IMG/VR virus record: IMGVR_UViG_3300036846_000472
Location: 1-43,748 of that record
Source of the DNA: a virus
DNA: 43,748 bases
Strand: one strand, 5' to 3'
Shown: one piece after another, positions 32,524-39,703 of the stretch
Position numbering within the stretch: the stretch's first letter is position 1
Layout of the letters: each line of letters begins with the position of its first letter
Position numbers and translations under genes: made by a program
The notes under the pieces: generated by a model
The model's database searches: none
What the model saw: the letters and a program-made list of their open reading frames with translations, nothing else
What the model was told of the DNA's origin: nothing

Positions 32524-33056
32524 GCGACCCGTTCGACCCGTCGCCGGCGCGCCGCGGGTTCGACCTCCTCGTCGCGCTCCACCCGCACCTCGACGTCGTG
32601 AAGGTCGAGTGGGGCGATCCCGACCAGGAGGAGGTTTGGGGCGACGATGCCGTCTGGACGCCGTGGGTTCTCGTGCACCTCGGGCAGCGCGGGGAGCAGC
32701 AGTCCTCGATCCAGCGGGAGCGGTGGGCGATCTGGCCGTTCGCGATCTGGAAGCTCACCGGCGCCGTCCACTCGATCGACACGAACGGCGCGGTCAGCGA
32801 CGACCCGCTCATTGAGCCCGAGCCGGACGACGACCGGGACGGAGCCCGAATGTGGGATCGGGGAGCGATCGCCGGGCTCGGGGTCGCGATGAAGGCGCTC
32901 GTCAACCGCGCCGGCGGGCGCGTCACGGTCACCGGGGAGGAGCTCGAGGAGGCCGCGACCCGCCGCGCGAAGGTGAGCTACGACGAGCAGGCGATGACCG
33001 TCGAGCTCGTCGCCGGGCGTCCGCCGGACGTTCCGCGATGGGCGGCGGATGCCTGA
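32520..33056 (+). CDS. Protein of unknown function
   Basis: A 178-residue product with a strand-helix mix (DLLVALHPHLDVVKVEWGDP, VWTPWVLVHLGQRGEQQ, FAIWKLTGAVHSIDTNGAV). Proteins with this pattern occur in other actinophage early regions, without known function. The ATG overlaps the previous stop. Confidence 0.65.
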   Translation: MSDPFDPSPARRGFDLLVALHPHLDVVKVEWGDPDQEEVWGDDAVWTPWVLVHLGQRGEQQSSIQRERWAIWPFAIWKLTGAVHSIDTNGAVSDDPLIEPEPDDDRDGARMWDRGAIAGLGVAMKALVNRAGGRVTVTGEELEEAATRRAKVSYDEQAMTVELVAGRPPDVPRWAADA

Positions 33057-33273
33057 CTACCACTACCACGCGAACCACATCTCCGCGCCGGCCCGCGGCT
33101 CGAAGCGGGCGGCGCTCAAGGACGCGCGTGACCTCCACGTCGGGCCAGACAACTTCGCGGAGCGCGTCGACGGCAGCGTCGTGACCGGCGAGCTGGTCCG
33201 GGAGCACGGCGTCGAGTTCCCGCTCATCGTCAGGTGCTACCGCGACTGCCGGATCGTCAAGTCCATGCCGTGA
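33049..33273 (+). CDS. Small His-rich protein of unknown function
   Basis: A 74-residue product with an opening YHYHANHIS and a later VRCYRDCRIVK, so a metal site is possible. It overlaps the previous gene by 8 bases and the next by 4. Confidence 0.6.
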   Translation: MPDYHYHANHISAPARGSKRAALKDARDLHVGPDNFAERVDGSVVTGELVREHGVEFPLIVRCYRDCRIVKSMP

Positions 33274-33623
33274 GAGTGCTCGTCTGCGGGTCGCGCGGCT
33301 GGAGCAACGCCGAAGCGATCCGCTGGAGGCTTGCCGGCCTGGCCGCTGGCTCCGTCGTCATCAGCGGCGGCGCCGCCGGCGCAGACACGCTCGCTGACCA
33401 GGCCGCGCGCGAGCTCGGGCTCGCCTCGATCGTCTACCGGGCGAACTGGAAGCGGGACGGCAAGCGCGCCGGCGTCCTCCGGAACCTCCTGATGCTCGAC
33501 TCCGAACCCGCGCTCGTCATCGCGTTCTGGGACGGCACCTCGCCGGGCACCAAGCACACGATCGAGGAGGCCCGCAAGCGGGGCATCGAGCTCGAAATCT
33601 GGGGGCCCGGAGAGGAACGTTAG
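33270..33623 (+). CDS. SLOG-family (DUF2493/YspA-like) nucleotide-binding protein
   Basis: A 117-residue Rossmann-like protein of the SLOG superfamily. VLVCGSRGWSN and VVISGGAAGADTLADQAARE are the two nucleotide-binding glycine loops, with MLDSEPALVIAFWDGTSPGT forming the acidic third loop. Such proteins bind nucleotides or their sugar parts and include possible hydrolases or ligand sensors. It lies 25 bases before the deazaguanine operon and overlaps the gene before it, so a link to base metabolism or nucleotide signalling can be suggested only from context. Confidence 0.82.
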   Translation: MRVLVCGSRGWSNAEAIRWRLAGLAAGSVVISGGAAGADTLADQAARELGLASIVYRANWKRDGKRAGVLRNLLMLDSEPALVIAFWDGTSPGTKHTIEEARKRGIELEIWGPGEER

Positions 33624-33648
33624 ACCACCGTCTGTACGCTCACGGTCG

Positions 33649-34023
33649 ATGCCCACCCGCATCGGCAAACAGTTCCGGTTCGAGGCCGCTCACCACCTCC
33701 CGGATCACGACGGGAAGTGCCGGCGCCCGCACGGCCACTCATACCGGGTCGAGGTGACGCTCGCCGGCGACCTCGAGGACGCCGGCCCGAAGAACGGGAT
33801 GGTGCACGACTTCTCCGACGTCTCGCGGTTCTGGAAGCACGAGCTCGAGCCGCACCTCGACCACCAGGACCTCAACCTCACGCTCGCGGACGACTGCGAC
33901 CCGCCGACCGCGGAGCTCATCGCGCGCTACCTCTACCGGCGGTTCATGGGCGAGCTCGGGGATGACGTCGAACGCGTCCGAGTCTGGGAGACGGAAAGCT
34001 CGTGGGCGGAGTACCCGGCATGA
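33649..34023 (+). CDS. queD: QueD-like 6-carboxytetrahydropterin synthase
   Basis: A 124-residue protein of the PTPS/QueD family, converting dihydroneopterin triphosphate to 6-carboxy-tetrahydropterin in deazaguanine synthesis. FEAAHHL with His15, then CRRPHGHSY with active-site Cys24 and zinc ligands His28 and His30. The later LDHQDLN carries the catalytic Asp-His pair and ETESSW the substrate Glu. Length is normal for QueD. It starts the deazaguanine operon, which runs queD-queE-folE-parB-dpdA. Confidence 0.93.
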   Translation: MPTRIGKQFRFEAAHHLPDHDGKCRRPHGHSYRVEVTLAGDLEDAGPKNGMVHDFSDVSRFWKHELEPHLDHQDLNLTLADDCDPPTAELIARYLYRRFMGELGDDVERVRVWETESSWAEYPA

Positions 34024-34754
34024 GCGCGGTCGCGAAGAAGTCGAAGCTCCTGCCCGTCGTTGAAGTGTTCGGCCCGACGATCCAGGGCGAAGGATGGCTC
34101 GCCGGCGCGCCCACCTATTTCGTCCGGCTCGGGGGATGCGACTGGCGCTGTTCGTGGTGCGACTCCCTCCACGCGGTCCTGCCCGAGGAGGTGCGGAAGG
34201 CGGAGCGCCTGGCGGAGGAGGACATACTCATGCGCCTCAACCCCGACGACGCCGAGTGGGTCACCCTCTCCGGCGGCAACCCCGCGCTCCACGACCTCCG
34301 CCCGCTCGTCCACGACCTCCACCGATGGGGGATGAAGGTCGCCGTCGAGACGCAGGGATCGCGGTGGGCTCGCTGGTTCGAGGACGTCGACCACCTCACC
34401 GTCAGCCCGAAGCCTCCGAGCTCCGGGATGGCCGGCGAGGAGGAGCGCGTCCAGGTCGACGCGTTCATGAGCGAGCTCCGCGTCACCCACGAGCTCGCCG
34501 CGTCCCTCAAGATCGTCGTGTTCGACTACCCCGACCTCGAGTGGGCGCTCTGGGTCGCGGACCGCTTCCGGTGGCTCCCGTTCTACATCTCCTCCGGAAC
34601 CCGGTCGCTCGAACAGGAGCCGCTCGAGGCAACCGCGGAGCGCTACCGACAGGTCTGCGAGTGGGTCGCGAAGGCGGGGACGACGGCGAGCCGCCGCGCC
34701 CGCGTCCTCCCGCAGCTACACGTCATCGCATGGGGCCATTCACGCGGCGTATGA
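34020..34754 (+). CDS. queE: QueE-like 7-carboxy-7-deazaguanine synthase
   Basis: A 244-residue radical SAM enzyme that turns 6-carboxy-tetrahydropterin into 7-carboxy-7-deazaguanine (CDG). PTIQGEGWLAGAPTYFVRLG is the family start; the iron-sulfur motif CDWRCSWCD (Cys40, Cys44, Cys47) binds the cluster, followed by LSGGNPAL and VAVETQGSRW, then VSPKPPS. The spacing C-x3-C-x2-C is the usual radical SAM form. ATG 34020 overlaps the queD stop by 4 bases. Confidence 0.94.
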   Translation: MSAVAKKSKLLPVVEVFGPTIQGEGWLAGAPTYFVRLGGCDWRCSWCDSLHAVLPEEVRKAERLAEEDILMRLNPDDAEWVTLSGGNPALHDLRPLVHDLHRWGMKVAVETQGSRWARWFEDVDHLTVSPKPPSSGMAGEEERVQVDAFMSELRVTHELAASLKIVVFDYPDLEWALWVADRFRWLPFYISSGTRSLEQEPLEATAERYRQVCEWVAKAGTTASRRARVLPQLHVIAWGHSRGV

Positions 34755-35341
34755 GCACCCTCGCGCCGATGCTGACGGAGAGCTCGCTCGCCGCCCTAGA
34801 GGACGCCTACCGGGTGATCCTCGCCGCGGCGCTCCACGGCCACGAGGACTACGACGGGATCGCGTCGACGCCGCAGCGCGCCGCGCTCGCGCTCCTGGAG
34901 CTCACCGCCGGCTACGACGTCTCGATCCCGGAGCTCTTCACGACGTTCGAGCGCGACGGCTACGACGAGATGATCGTGGAGCGAGGCATCCCGTTCACCT
35001 CCCTCTGCGAGCACCACCTCCTCCCGTTCACCGGCACCGTCGCGGTCGCCTACGTCCCCGCCGATCGGATCGTCGGGCTCTCAAAGCTCGCGCGGCTCGT
35101 GGACGCCTACGCCCGCCGTCTCCAGGTACAGGAGCGGATGACCGTCCAGATCGCCGGCGCGATCACCGAGCACCTCCACCCGATCGGAGTCGCGGTCGTC
35201 GCGGAGGCCTCGCACTCCTGCATGGCCTGTCGCGGCGCCCGGGTCAGCGGCGTCACCGCGGTCACCTCCGCGCTGTTCGGGTCGCTCCGCTACGACCCCG
35301 CCGCGCGCGCGGAGACGCTCGCCCTGATGGGCATCCGGTGA
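34751..35341 (+). CDS. folE: GTP cyclohydrolase I
   Basis: A 196-residue FolE that makes dihydroneopterin triphosphate from GTP, the first step of the deazaguanine route. SLCEHHLLPFTG (Cys86, His89), VGLSKLARLVDAYARRLQVQ and HSCMACRGARVSG (Cys157 or Cys160) give the zinc site and substrate pocket of the type I enzyme. Length is typical. It is in the operon with queD and queE, so all enzymes from GTP to CDG are phage-encoded. Confidence 0.95.
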   Translation: MSTLAPMLTESSLAALEDAYRVILAAALHGHEDYDGIASTPQRAALALLELTAGYDVSIPELFTTFERDGYDEMIVERGIPFTSLCEHHLLPFTGTVAVAYVPADRIVGLSKLARLVDAYARRLQVQERMTVQIAGAITEHLHPIGVAVVAEASHSCMACRGARVSGVTAVTSALFGSLRYDPAARAETLALMGIR

Positions 35342-36090
35342 ACGCCGCCGGCGTCGTCTCCGAGGTCAAGCAGGTCCCGATCGCGGAGCTCGTCCCGTGG
35401 GACCGCAACCCGCGGAGCATCACGAACGCCGCGCTCGCCGCGCTCGTCCGCTCCCTCGAGGCGGACCCGTCGATGATGCAGGCGCGCCCCGTGATCGCCC
35501 TGCTCGACGGGCGCGTGATCGCCGGCAACCAGCGGCTCCGTGCCGCCGCGCAACTCGGGTGGACGACCGTCCCCGCGGTCTACGTCGACCTGGACGAGCA
35601 GCGCGCGACGACCTGGGCGCTCCGGGACAACAACCCCTACGGCGACTGGGAGGAGGAGAGCCTCGCCACGCTCCTCGCGGAGCTCGCCGCGGACGACGAG
35701 GCGCTCCTGGCGCTCACCGGGTTCTCAGATGACGACCTCCAGGCGCTCCTCCACGCCGGCGACGGAGACGGCATCACCGACCGCGGCACGATCCTCGAGC
35801 TCGCGGACGTCTCGATCGGGGACCCGACCCACCGCCCGGAGAAGGGAGAGCTCTGGAACGTCGGGCCCCACGTCCTCGTCATCGCCGGCGTCTACGACGG
35901 GTGGCCGGCCTGGGCGCCGCTCCTCCAGGAAGGCGACCTCCTCGTGCCCTACCCGACCCCGACGCTCCCGCTCACCGAGCGCGCAGACGTGAACCGGCTC
36001 GTCCTCGTCCAGCCTGACCCGTGGCTCGCCGGCCACCTCCTCGACAAGTACGCCGCCGTCCGAGGGGCCGAGACGATCGCCCGGCGATGA
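35338..36090 (+). CDS. ParB-like protein with degenerate methylase-like end (DpdB-like candidate)
   Basis: A 250-residue protein. Residues about 10-100 are a ParB/sulfiredoxin-like nuclease fold: VPIAELVPWDRNPRSI, the family box GRVIAGNQRLRAA and a YVDLDEQRA strand. Residues about 170-245 (EKGELWNVGPHVLVIAGVYD, LLVPYPTPTLPL, VQPDPWLAGHLLDKY) look like a DNA methylase tail that has lost its catalytic DPPY motif. In known bacterial dpd systems DpdB has a ParB/sulfiredoxin-like domain and works with DpdA. A similar guide or ATPase role here is inferred from the 4-base overlap with dpdA; the protein could also be an ordinary ParB-like accessory. Confidence 0.75.
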   Translation: MNAAGVVSEVKQVPIAELVPWDRNPRSITNAALAALVRSLEADPSMMQARPVIALLDGRVIAGNQRLRAAAQLGWTTVPAVYVDLDEQRATTWALRDNNPYGDWEEESLATLLAELAADDEALLALTGFSDDDLQALLHAGDGDGITDRGTILELADVSIGDPTHRPEKGELWNVGPHVLVIAGVYDGWPAWAPLLQEGDLLVPYPTPTLPLTERADVNRLVLVQPDPWLAGHLLDKYAAVRGAETIARR

Positions 36091-37064
36091 CCACGCCGAG
36101 GCGGAAGGCGACCGGCGGCGGCAGGTTCGACCCCGACGAGGACCTCATCTACTTCCTCGCGGGGCACAACATCGCGGAAATCGCGGAGACGCACATCTGG
36201 AACCTCGTCGCCGTCGACCAACTCACGAGCGGGCCCGGGACCGACTTCCACACGACGCAGGGCCGCGACCTGACCGAGCTCGAGGTGCGCCTGAACGCCG
36301 GCAACCTCGTGCTCCTCGACTCCGGCATCTTCGGGCTCGCGCAGCGTCACCGGCAGAAGCATCCCGATATGGCGCTCCACGACGTCCTCTCCCTGCCGCC
36401 CGAAGCGATCGAAGGGTTCGACTGGCTCTGGGACACCTACGTCACGATCGCGCGCCGGTTCGAGTCCGACCTCTGGGGCTACATCGAGCTCGACCAGGGA
36501 GGCCCGGAGAACAAGCGGCGGATGCGCCGGCGCCTGGAGAAGCTCGGGCTCAGACCGATGCCCGTCTACCACCCGATCAACGACGGGTGGGACTACTTCG
36601 ATGAGCTCGCGCGGGAGTACGACCGGATCGCGGTCGGCAACGTCGTCCACGCGAACCTCAACCAGCGCCGCCACCTCTGCGCGACCCTCTGGGAACGCCG
36701 CCGGCGCTACCCGCACCTCTGGATTCACCTCCTCGGGTTCACGCTCAACGAGGTTGTCACCGTCTACCCGACGTCCTCCTGCGACTCGAGCTCCTGGGTC
36801 TACGCGATCCGGTACGGCGCCCAGAACTCACCCGGAGCTCATGCGATGGGGGACGCGTTCGGCAAGTTCACGACCGGGCTCAGCTACGACCCCGACCTCG
36901 ACCGGCTCGCGCCAGGCGGGCAACGCCGCGGCGTCCACTTCCTCGCCTCCGAAGCGTTCTTCATGCAACGGACGATGCGGGAGCAGCTAGTCGACGTCCG
37001 CCGGCTCTTCGGCGCCGACGCCCTGCTGCCGGCACCCGACCCACGAGAAGGAGTCCGCACATGA
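36087..37064 (+). CDS. dpdA: DpdA-like DNA-guanine transglycosylase
   Basis: A 325-residue protein of the TGT-like DpdA group that swaps guanine in DNA for a 7-deazaguanine base. It keeps the two acids of the TGT mechanism: LVLLDSGIFG with Asp78 (as in the TGT motif DSGGF) and SSCDSSSWVYA with Asp233 as nucleophile candidate. WGYIELDQGG, RPMPVYHPIND and IHLLGFTLNE fit the barrel strands. The TGT zinc site (C-x-C-x2-C) is absent, as in DpdA proteins acting on DNA. It is part of the phage deazaguanine operon. Which of the DpdA subgroups it belongs to cannot be settled by eye. Confidence 0.88.
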   Translation: MTTPRRKATGGGRFDPDEDLIYFLAGHNIAEIAETHIWNLVAVDQLTSGPGTDFHTTQGRDLTELEVRLNAGNLVLLDSGIFGLAQRHRQKHPDMALHDVLSLPPEAIEGFDWLWDTYVTIARRFESDLWGYIELDQGGPENKRRMRRRLEKLGLRPMPVYHPINDGWDYFDELAREYDRIAVGNVVHANLNQRRHLCATLWERRRRYPHLWIHLLGFTLNEVVTVYPTSSCDSSSWVYAIRYGAQNSPGAHAMGDAFGKFTTGLSYDPDLDRLAPGGQRRGVHFLASEAFFMQRTMREQLVDVRRLFGADALLPAPDPREGVRT

Positions 37065-37480
37065 TCCGCACGATCAGCGTCGGCCCGATCCCGATCTTCT
37101 TCACGAACGTCAACCGCCCGATGGGGCTCCGCGCCCACTCCCACTCCGGCGCGGTCACCGTCGTCTACGAGACGACCGGGCGGCACGGCTACCCGAGCTT
37201 CGCCACGACCAACGACGCGCTCGAGGCGCGCGTCCTGGAGCTCACGCGGGAAGTGTTCAAGGACGCGACCAACGAGGACGTGCTCGACCGGCTCTGGGAG
37301 CACCTCGACGGGTTCGTCGCGCCCGAGTGGGAGGAGTGGGGCGGGGACTACCACCTCCACGCCCTGCACCTGGACGTCGTCGGCGTCCACGACGACATAG
37401 GGCACGACGACTCCACCACCCGGTACTCGATCAGCCACGACGAGGCGCCGGCGCGTGAGGGCCCTGTTACGGATTCTTGA
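37061..37480 (+). CDS. Unknown protein closing the deazaguanine operon
   Basis: A 139-residue product whose ATG overlaps the dpdA stop by 4 bases. It contains His-rich pieces (LRAHSHSGAV and WGGDYHLHALHLDVV) that could hold a metal ion, a central helix (ALEARVLELTREVFKDATNE) and an acidic end. I do not recognise the family. Its position suggests it helps in base tailoring, for example change of the 7-carboxy group, or in regulation of insertion. Nothing in the sequence proves an enzyme. Confidence 0.65.
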   Translation: MIRTISVGPIPIFFTNVNRPMGLRAHSHSGAVTVVYETTGRHGYPSFATTNDALEARVLELTREVFKDATNEDVLDRLWEHLDGFVAPEWEEWGGDYHLHALHLDVVGVHDDIGHDDSTTRYSISHDEAPAREGPVTDS

Positions 37481-37505
37481 ACACTGCATGAGGCCTGCCT
37501 AATCC
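37477..37505 (+). promoter_or_regulatory. Candidate promoter
   Basis: TTGAAC at 37477-37482 with CCTAAT at 37498-37503 (15-base spacer) or TAATCC at 37500-37505 (17-base spacer) lies in an unusually AT-rich gap between the deazaguanine operon and the basic DNA-binding protein gene. It is the best -35/-10-like pair here, though neither hexamer is perfect. Confidence 0.4.
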
Positions 37506-37556
37506 TCCGGAGCCACCCTTGAAGAAGTGAACCAACCGATCAAGGAGGCGACCGAA

Positions 37557-38105
37557 GTGACCAGTTCAGAAGCAATCGTGAAGGTGCTCACCGGCTCACG
37601 CAAGACGTGGACGGCAGTCGAAATCACCGAGGCGGGGCTCCCGCTGACGACCGGGCTCGGCGGCAAGGACCCGAGGCACACCTTCTACATGAACCTCTAC
37701 AAGGAGGCGAAGCGCCCCGACGGGCTCGTCATCCGGTACGAGAAGGACGGCAAGACGCTCTTCAAGCTCAACCCGAAGCGCCGCGAGGTCAAGCCGCGTG
37801 GAGCGAAGCCGGCGGCGCCGGCGAAGGCGACCCCGCGCAAGCGCGGCGGGAAGGTCAAGTCGGACGAGCAGGTCGCGGCGGAGGTCGGCGCGGAGGTCGC
37901 GTCGGCGCTCCTCGGCAAGCCCGCGAAGAAGGCGACCCCGCGTAAGCGCGGTGCCGCCCGGACGCCGGCGCAGGTCGAGGCCGCGAAGGACGCCGCGAGC
38001 GAGCTCCTGGAGCGCGCCGCGGAGGCGGACACACCGGAGCAGGCCGCGACCCTCGAGGCCGCTGCCGCGAAGATCGAGGCTCAGGCCTTCGGGGAGGACG
38101 CTTGA
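37557..38105 (+). CDS. Basic winged-helix and tail DNA-binding protein (nucleoid-like)
   Basis: A 182-residue protein. The N-terminal 75 residues look like a winged helix (SEAIVKVLTGSRKTWTAVEI, PRHTFYMNLYKEAKRPDGLV, GKTLFKLNPKRREV). A Lys/Arg/Ala-rich region follows with the near-repeat KATPRKRGGK and KATPRKRGAA, which may contact the DNA backbone, and an acidic helical end. GTG 37557 was preferred over the upstream GTG 37527 because AAGGAGG lies 8 bases before it. It may compact or silence DNA, modified or not; no family is claimed. Confidence 0.65.
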   Translation: MTSSEAIVKVLTGSRKTWTAVEITEAGLPLTTGLGGKDPRHTFYMNLYKEAKRPDGLVIRYEKDGKTLFKLNPKRREVKPRGAKPAAPAKATPRKRGGKVKSDEQVAAEVGAEVASALLGKPAKKATPRKRGAARTPAQVEAAKDAASELLERAAEADTPEQAATLEAAAAKIEAQAFGEDA

Positions 38106-38446
38106 TGGCGCTCCTCGCAGGCCAGCCCAACGTCGGGGACGGGATCACCGTCTGCGGGTGGAGCGACCGTCAGGCCTACACCGTCGAGGCCCTCATCGGC
38201 TCGACCGCGTTCGTCGCCCGACGGGACAAGGCGACCCGCACGAACCAGGCGGACGACGTCGTGATCCCGGGCGGGTTCGCCGCTCACGTCCAGCACCCCA
38301 AGGGCCAGCAGTGGAGCTACGAGGCCGACCCCGACGGCGCGACCATCAAGGTCACCCGCCGCAAGGACGGCTACTGGAAGCCCGTCGGGAGCGACACCCG
38401 GCCCGTCCACCACGGACGTTACGAGCACTACGACTACAACTTCTGA
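38105..38446 (+). CDS. Protein of unknown function
   Basis: A 113-residue product starting at the ATG next to an in-frame TTG. GDGITVCGWSDRQAYTVEAL, AFVARRDKATRTNQADDVVI and VTRRKDGYWKPVG give a strand-rich pattern like small phage SH3-type or RNA-binding folds, but no family is claimed. GGGGAGG lies 8 bases before the ATG. Confidence 0.6.
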   Translation: MALLAGQPNVGDGITVCGWSDRQAYTVEALIGSTAFVARRDKATRTNQADDVVIPGGFAAHVQHPKGQQWSYEADPDGATIKVTRRKDGYWKPVGSDTRPVHHGRYEHYDYNF

Positions 38447-38456
38447 GCCGCGTACT

Positions 38457-38505
38457 GCGGGGGCCCGACCGAGAGGCCGGGCGCCCCGGAGCACACGCTC
38501 CGCGA
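38457..38505 (+). other. Two stem-loops after the basic-protein gene pair
   Basis: GGGGC-CCG pairs with CGGGC-GCCCC (one bulge), and GGAGC-ACAC-GCTCC follows. There is no T run, so factor-independent termination is unlikely; transcript stabilisation or attenuation before the membrane protein gene is possible. Confidence 0.4.
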
Positions 38506-38530
38506 TCCAAACTCAACTAGGAGGCGACCC

Positions 38531-38830
38531 ATGCACCAAGCAATCCTCACCGCCGCGAGCAACGGCTCGGGCGGAGCAGCGACAGGACTCTTCATCTGGG
38601 CGGCGATCTACGTCGGCGCCGTCATCGCTGCCGTCAAGATCGGCAACCGTAAGAACCGGAACGGGTGGCCCTACGGCCTACTCCTCGGCTGGCTCGGCGT
38701 CATCATCCTGGCGCTCCGCTCCACGGAGGGCGCGCCGGCGCCGGCCCCCGTCAACCCCGAGCTCATGGACGCGCTCCGCGAGCTCCAGGAGCGGCGCGCA
38801 GCTGACGTGCCGGCGGAGCAGCGGGCATGA
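38531..38830 (+). CDS. Membrane protein, superinfection-immunity-like
   Basis: A 99-residue protein with two membrane helices (about 19-38 and 47-66). The second is preceded by KNRNGWPYGLLLGWLGVIIL, which resembles the superinfection immunity (Imm-type) family in which a G-W-x-x-G-L-L-x-G-W-x-G motif leads the second helix. A polar helix follows. Such proteins block entry of related phages in a lysogen. GGAGGCGACC gives a good ribosome site. The family call is by motif only. Confidence 0.65.
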   Translation: MHQAILTAASNGSGGAATGLFIWAAIYVGAVIAAVKIGNRKNRNGWPYGLLLGWLGVIILALRSTEGAPAPAPVNPELMDALRELQERRAADVPAEQRA

Positions 38831-39132
38831 GGCTCACGATCCTGACCGCGCTCGCGGTCATCACCCTCGCCGTCGCCGGCGCCGCGCAAGCGACGAACGT
38901 CTGGCCCACCTCGTTCACCCGGGCCCAGGTGGCCGGGTGCATGAAGGTCCAGACCCACGGCACGAACAACAGCCCCGTCACCTGCGGGCGGTACGTTCGC
39001 CAGCTACAGGAGCGGCTTACCTACGCCCAGGCCCTCCGGCTCGAGCGCGCGCTCGACAACGGCACGGTCCCGCCGGCGAACCTGCTGGCGAAGCTCAACG
39101 CGGCGATCGCCGCCACGAAGCGCGGGCAGTGA
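38827..39132 (+). CDS. Secreted protein of unknown function
   Basis: A 101-residue product with a clear signal peptide (MRLTILTALAVITLAVAGAA, cleavage near AQA) and two cysteines (AGCMKVQ, VTCGRY) that can form a disulfide outside the cell. The mature part is helical and basic. It is coupled to the immunity-like membrane gene by a 4-base overlap, making a pair of surface or periplasm-directed proteins likely made by the lysogen. Confidence 0.65.
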   Translation: MRLTILTALAVITLAVAGAAQATNVWPTSFTRAQVAGCMKVQTHGTNNSPVTCGRYVRQLQERLTYAQALRLERALDNGTVPPANLLAKLNAAIAATKRGQ

Positions 39133-39320
39133 TGAGCAAGCTCCAGGACTGGCTCAACCGGCCCGCCCGGAAGCCACCGACCCGGGAGGAGGTGCTCGCC
39201 GCGTTCCCCGAGCTCGCGCGCAAGCACGGCATCAACGTCCCGCCGCCCGAGGCCTGGTCAACCGACGTGAAGCCGAAGAACCGCGACGGCTCAGAGCTCG
39301 AGCTCGACAACCCGAACTGA
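39132..39320 (+). CDS. Small protein of unknown function
   Basis: A 62-residue product starting at the ATG that overlaps the previous stop (TGATG). It contains a helix (PTREEVLAAFPELARKHGIN) and an acidic, disordered end. No family is recognised. It is the last gene before a terminator. Confidence 0.6.
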   Translation: MSKLQDWLNRPARKPPTREEVLAAFPELARKHGINVPPPEAWSTDVKPKNRDGSELELDNPN

Positions 39321-39333
39321 GCCCCGCCACGAG

Positions 39334-39361
39334 GAAGCCGCCCCTTACTCCGGGCGGCTTC
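39334..39361 (+). terminator. Candidate intrinsic terminator
   Basis: GAAGCCGCCC (39334-39343) pairs with GGGCGGCTTC (39352-39361), a perfect 10-base-pair stem. What follows is only moderately T/C-rich (GCTCTCTTCGG). It separates the rightward genes from the convergent minus-strand cluster and could serve both directions. Confidence 0.65.
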
Positions 39362-39418
39362 GCTCTCTTCGGTGCCGGAAGCGCTGACAGCGCGTGTGCC
39401 GTCCGCGGGCTCGCTCCC

Positions 39419-39703
39419 CTATTCCTCGTCCCACCCGAGCTCTCGCTCCTCGCTGTAGTGGAGCGCAGCGCGCTCGAGCTCCGCGTCGTAGTCGATGCCC
39501 ACCGCGCGGCAGTAGTGGCCGAGGTCGCAGATCAGGTCACCCACCATCGTCACCGCGTCCGTCTCCACGGTCACCCGCTCCCCGTCCAGGCCGGCGTCGA
39601 CGTCCGGCGCGCCGAGCTCCTCGGGCGTCCGCCGGTTGTAGGTGAGCTCCGTGAACGCGGCGATCGCTTCCCGCGCCGCCTTCGCCCGATCCGTGTTCGT
39701 CAT
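39419..39703 (-). CDS. Small acidic protein, minus-strand cluster gene 7
   Basis: A 94-residue product from ATG 39703 with an ideal ribosome site (GAAGGAGG). It is helical and acidic in its second half (DLICDLGHYCRAVGIDYDAE, then EERELGWDEE), resembling small MazG/NTP-pyrophosphohydrolase-like helices (DLICDLGHYC) only faintly. No firm family. It is the last gene of the leftward cluster. Confidence 0.65.
   Translation of the reverse strand: MTNTDRAKAAREAIAAFTELTYNRRTPEELGAPDVDAGLDGERVTVETDAVTMVGDLICDLGHYCRAVGIDYDAELERAALHYSEERELGWDEE

Noticed and set aside
33649-37480. Queuosine tRNA modification instead of DNA modification
   Set aside because: The transglycosylase lacks the tRNA-type zinc site and sits in a phage with a ParB-like partner; QueF, QueA and QueG are absent, so DNA modification is the better reading.
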